A DNA stretch of 15,551 bases from Clostridia bacterium. Lineage in GTDB: Bacteria > Bacillota > Clostridia > Christensenellales > Aristaeellaceae. Numbering within the stretch: the first letter of the stretch is position 1; every line of letters begins with the position of its first letter. Of the stretch, positions 13,671-15,551 are shown in pieces. The position numbers and the translations under genes are program-made. The notes beneath the pieces are model-generated. The model had not been told where the DNA came from and made no database searches. It saw only the letters and a program-made list of their open reading frames with translations. The stretch is taken from the NCBI GenBank assembly GCA_900759005.1, contig CAAEUQ010000193.1, positions 1-15,551 of the forward strand. Reading direction: 5' to 3'.

Positions 13671-15551
13671 ATGGTTCATCCGGTGCAAATGGGCAAGCGC
13701 ACGCGAATGAGTTTTGCCCGCATTGAAGAGGCGCTGGCGGTACCCGATCTGATTGAGGTTCAGAAGAACTCCTACCGGAGTTTCCTGAAGGACGGCTTGC
13801 GCGAAGCGCTGGCGGATGCGTCTCCGATCGAGGACTACAGCAAGACGATGTACCTTGAATTCGTGGATTATTCGCTGGACGAGGAGCCGAAATACACGGT
13901 TGAAAAGTGCAAGGAGCGCGACACGACATTCGCTGCGCCGCTGTACGTGACTGTTCGGCTGACGAACCGCGAGACGCACGAAGTGAAGGAATCCAAGGTC
14001 TTCATGGGCGATTTCCCGCTGATGACCGAGCACGGCACTTTCATTATCAACGGTGCGGAGCGCGTTGTCGTTTCGCAGCTGGTGCGTTCGCCGGGCGTTT
14101 ACTATTCCAAGGCGATTGACAAGACCGGCATGGCGTTGTATTCGTCGCAGATGATTCCGAATCGCGGCGCGTGGATCGAGTATGAAACCGATACCAACGG
14201 CGTCGTGTTCGCGCGCATCGACCGCGCGAGAAAGCTGCCGGTGACGGTGCTGCTGCGCGCGATGGACGTTCAGACCGACGACGAGATTTACGAGAAGTTC
14301 GGCGCGGACGAGCGCGTGAAGGAAACGATCAAGCGCGACGCCGAGCAGGTAAAGGACAACGGCGAACCACGTTTCCTGAATCGCCGAGATCAGGCGCTGG
14401 TGGAGATTTACGCAAAGCTCCGTCCGGGCGAGCCTTTGAGCGTTGAGAGCGCGACGAACATGGTCGAGGGTCTGTTCTTCGATCCGAAGAGATATGACCT
14501 CGCGTATGTCGGCCGCTATAAGTATAATAAGAAGCTTGCGCTTTCTTTGAGAATTGCGGGTCGCGTTGCGGCGGAAGACGTCGTGCATCCCTATACCGGC
14601 GAAGTGCTGGCGGAAGAGGGCAAGGAAATCTCCCGCGAACAGGCGGAAGCGATCCAGAATGCCGGCGTGAACGAAGTGATGGTGGAAACCGATGGCGAGC
14701 CGTTCCGCGTAATCGGCAACAACTTCGGCTTTATCAAGCCGTTCCTCGCGGGCTACGATCCGGAGCTGCTCGCGCAGTACGACGAGAGCTGCGTCTCCTT
14801 CCACGAGCGCGTGCATCTGCCGAGTCTGGTGGCGGCGCTGGAAAGCGTGAAGAACGACGGCGTTCCGCTGAATCAGGCGCTGCGCGAGGCGAGCAAGACG
14901 CTCGTTCCGAAGCACGTTCTGAGAGACGATATCATTTCCTCCGTGTCGTATCAGTTCGGCCTGTTCTACGGAATCGGCGAATGCGACGACATTGACCATC
15001 TGGGCAATCGCCGCCTGCGCAGCGTGGGCGAGCTTTTGCAGAACCAGATCCGTGTGGGCCTGTCCCGTCTGGAGCGCACCGTGCGCGAACGCATGGCGAC
15101 GCAGGATCCGGAGAAGGTAAAGCCCCAGGATCTGATCAACATTCGCCCCGTGTCCGCGACAATCAAGGAGTTCTTCGGATCTTCTCAGCTGTCGCAGTTC
15201 ATGGATCAGCCAAACCCGCTGGCGGAGCTGACGCATAAGCGCCGTCTGTCCGCGCTGGGCCCGGGCGGTCTGAATCGCGAGCGCGCGTCGTTCGCCGTTC
15301 GAGACGTTCATTATTCGCATTATTCCCGCATCTGCCCGATCGAGACGCCTGAAGGCCCGAACATCGGTCTGATCGGTTCGCTGGCGACCTATGCGCGCAT
15401 CAACGAATATGGATTCATCGAAGCGCCGTATCGCCGCATCGACAAGGAAACCGGCTGCATCACCGACGAGATCGACTACATGACCGCCGATGAAGAGGAC
15501 CAGTACATCATCGCGCAGGCGAACGAGCCGCTGACCGAGGACAAGCATTTC
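13671..15551 (+). CDS. rpoB: DNA-directed RNA polymerase subunit beta (3' end outside the window)
   Basis: The first 627 residues of RpoB are visible, starting MVHPVQMGKRTRMSFARI. ATG 13671 is chosen because AGGGGTG lies nine bases upstream; the in-frame ATG at 13647 has no such site. The protrusion and lobe regions are intact: PLMTEHGTFIINGAERVVVS, SPGVYY, NRRLRSVGELLQNQ. The rifampicin pocket is wild type at the usual resistance positions: SSQLSQFMDQ with Gln509 and Asp512, then THKRRLSALGPGG with His522 and Ser527 (E. coli 513, 516, 526, 531). CPIETPEGPNIGLI, part of the catalytic beta core, follows. It forms the catalytic core with RpoC, which is expected downstream. The usual rplJ-rplL genes are not directly upstream; cca is. 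Confidence 0.97.
   Translation, partial: MVHPVQMGKRTRMSFARIEEALAVPDLIEVQKNSYRSFLKDGLREALADASPIEDYSKTMYLEFVDYSLDEEPKYTVEKCKERDTTFAAPLYVTVRLTNRETHEVKESKVFMGDFPLMTEHGTFIINGAERVVVSQLVRSPGVYYSKAIDKTGMALYSSQMIPNRGAWIEYETDTNGVVFARIDRARKLPVTVLLRAMDVQTDDEIYEKFGADERVKETIKRDAEQVKDNGEPRFLNRRDQALVEIYAKLRPGEPLSVESATNMVEGLFFDPKRYDLAYVGRYKYNKKLALSLRIAGRVAAEDVVHPYTGEVLAEEGKEISREQAEAIQNAGVNEVMVETDGEPFRVIGNNFGFIKPFLAGYDPELLAQYDESCVSFHERVHLPSLVAALESVKNDGVPLNQALREASKTLVPKHVLRDDIISSVSYQFGLFYGIGECDDIDHLGNRRLRSVGELLQNQIRVGLSRLERTVRERMATQDPEKVKPQDLINIRPVSATIKEFFGSSQLSQFMDQPNPLAELTHKRRLSALGPGGLNRERASFAVRDVHYSHYSRICPIETPEGPNIGLIGSLATYARINEYGFIEAPYRRIDKETGCITDEIDYMTADEEDQYIIAQANEPLTEDKHF

Noticed and set aside
13386..15548. 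720-codon open frame on the - strand opposite rpoB
   Set aside because: It is the mirror of rpoB in a GC-rich, codon-biased gene; its translation has no recognisable domain and rpoB homology on the + strand is unambiguous.

Overview
All genes in this window lie on the + strand. Strong Shine-Dalgarno boxes (AGGAGG type), 17-bp-spaced TTGACA/TATAAT-like promoters, a class-II-type cca with an HD domain and the RpoB sequence point to a GC-rich Gram-positive member of the Bacillota, probably Clostridia-like. I cannot name a genus. The phage genes are also of the Bacillota siphovirus kind.

Layout. Bases 1-716 hold C-terminal scraps of three unrelated host genes in a row. A GalM (aldose 1-epimerase) motif runs in frame into the C-terminal part of a branched-chain aminotransferase. 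That gene's terminator is followed at once by the last part of a sensor histidine kinase. At 713-766 a near-perfect promoter lies inside a 13-bp inverted repeat that can also act as a terminator. It drives a two-gene operon: a small membrane protein and a YoaP-like GNAT acetyltransferase (783-1768, closed by a terminator).

Bases 1925-11873 are a compact phage late-gene cassette: small and large terminase, portal, scaffold-like protein, P22-type coat protein, tail-tip/baseplate protein with 10-residue repeats, Ig-like tail fibre, CHAP endolysin, a small membrane-anchored phage protein and a Dp1-type holin. There is no integrase, repressor or replication gene. The genes expected between coat and tail tip (connectors, tail tube, tape measure, distal tail) are absent. 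The portal lacks its C-terminus, the coat protein is cut at about residue 214 and continues as unrelated sequence, and a 37-bp imperfect repeat with a 78-bp period sits at that boundary. I read the cassette as a prophage remnant with internal deletions. The other explanation is a collapsed or misjoined metagenomic assembly, because similar junctions occur in the host part at the left end.

Bases 11874-15551 return to host housekeeping genes. cca has its own promoter only 4 bases after the holin stop, and ends in a strong terminator. rpoB (3' end outside the window) has its own consensus promoter and a structured leader of about 190 nt. The usual rplJ-rplL pair is not directly upstream of rpoB. 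I saw no CRISPR array, tRNA, rRNA or insertion sequence.
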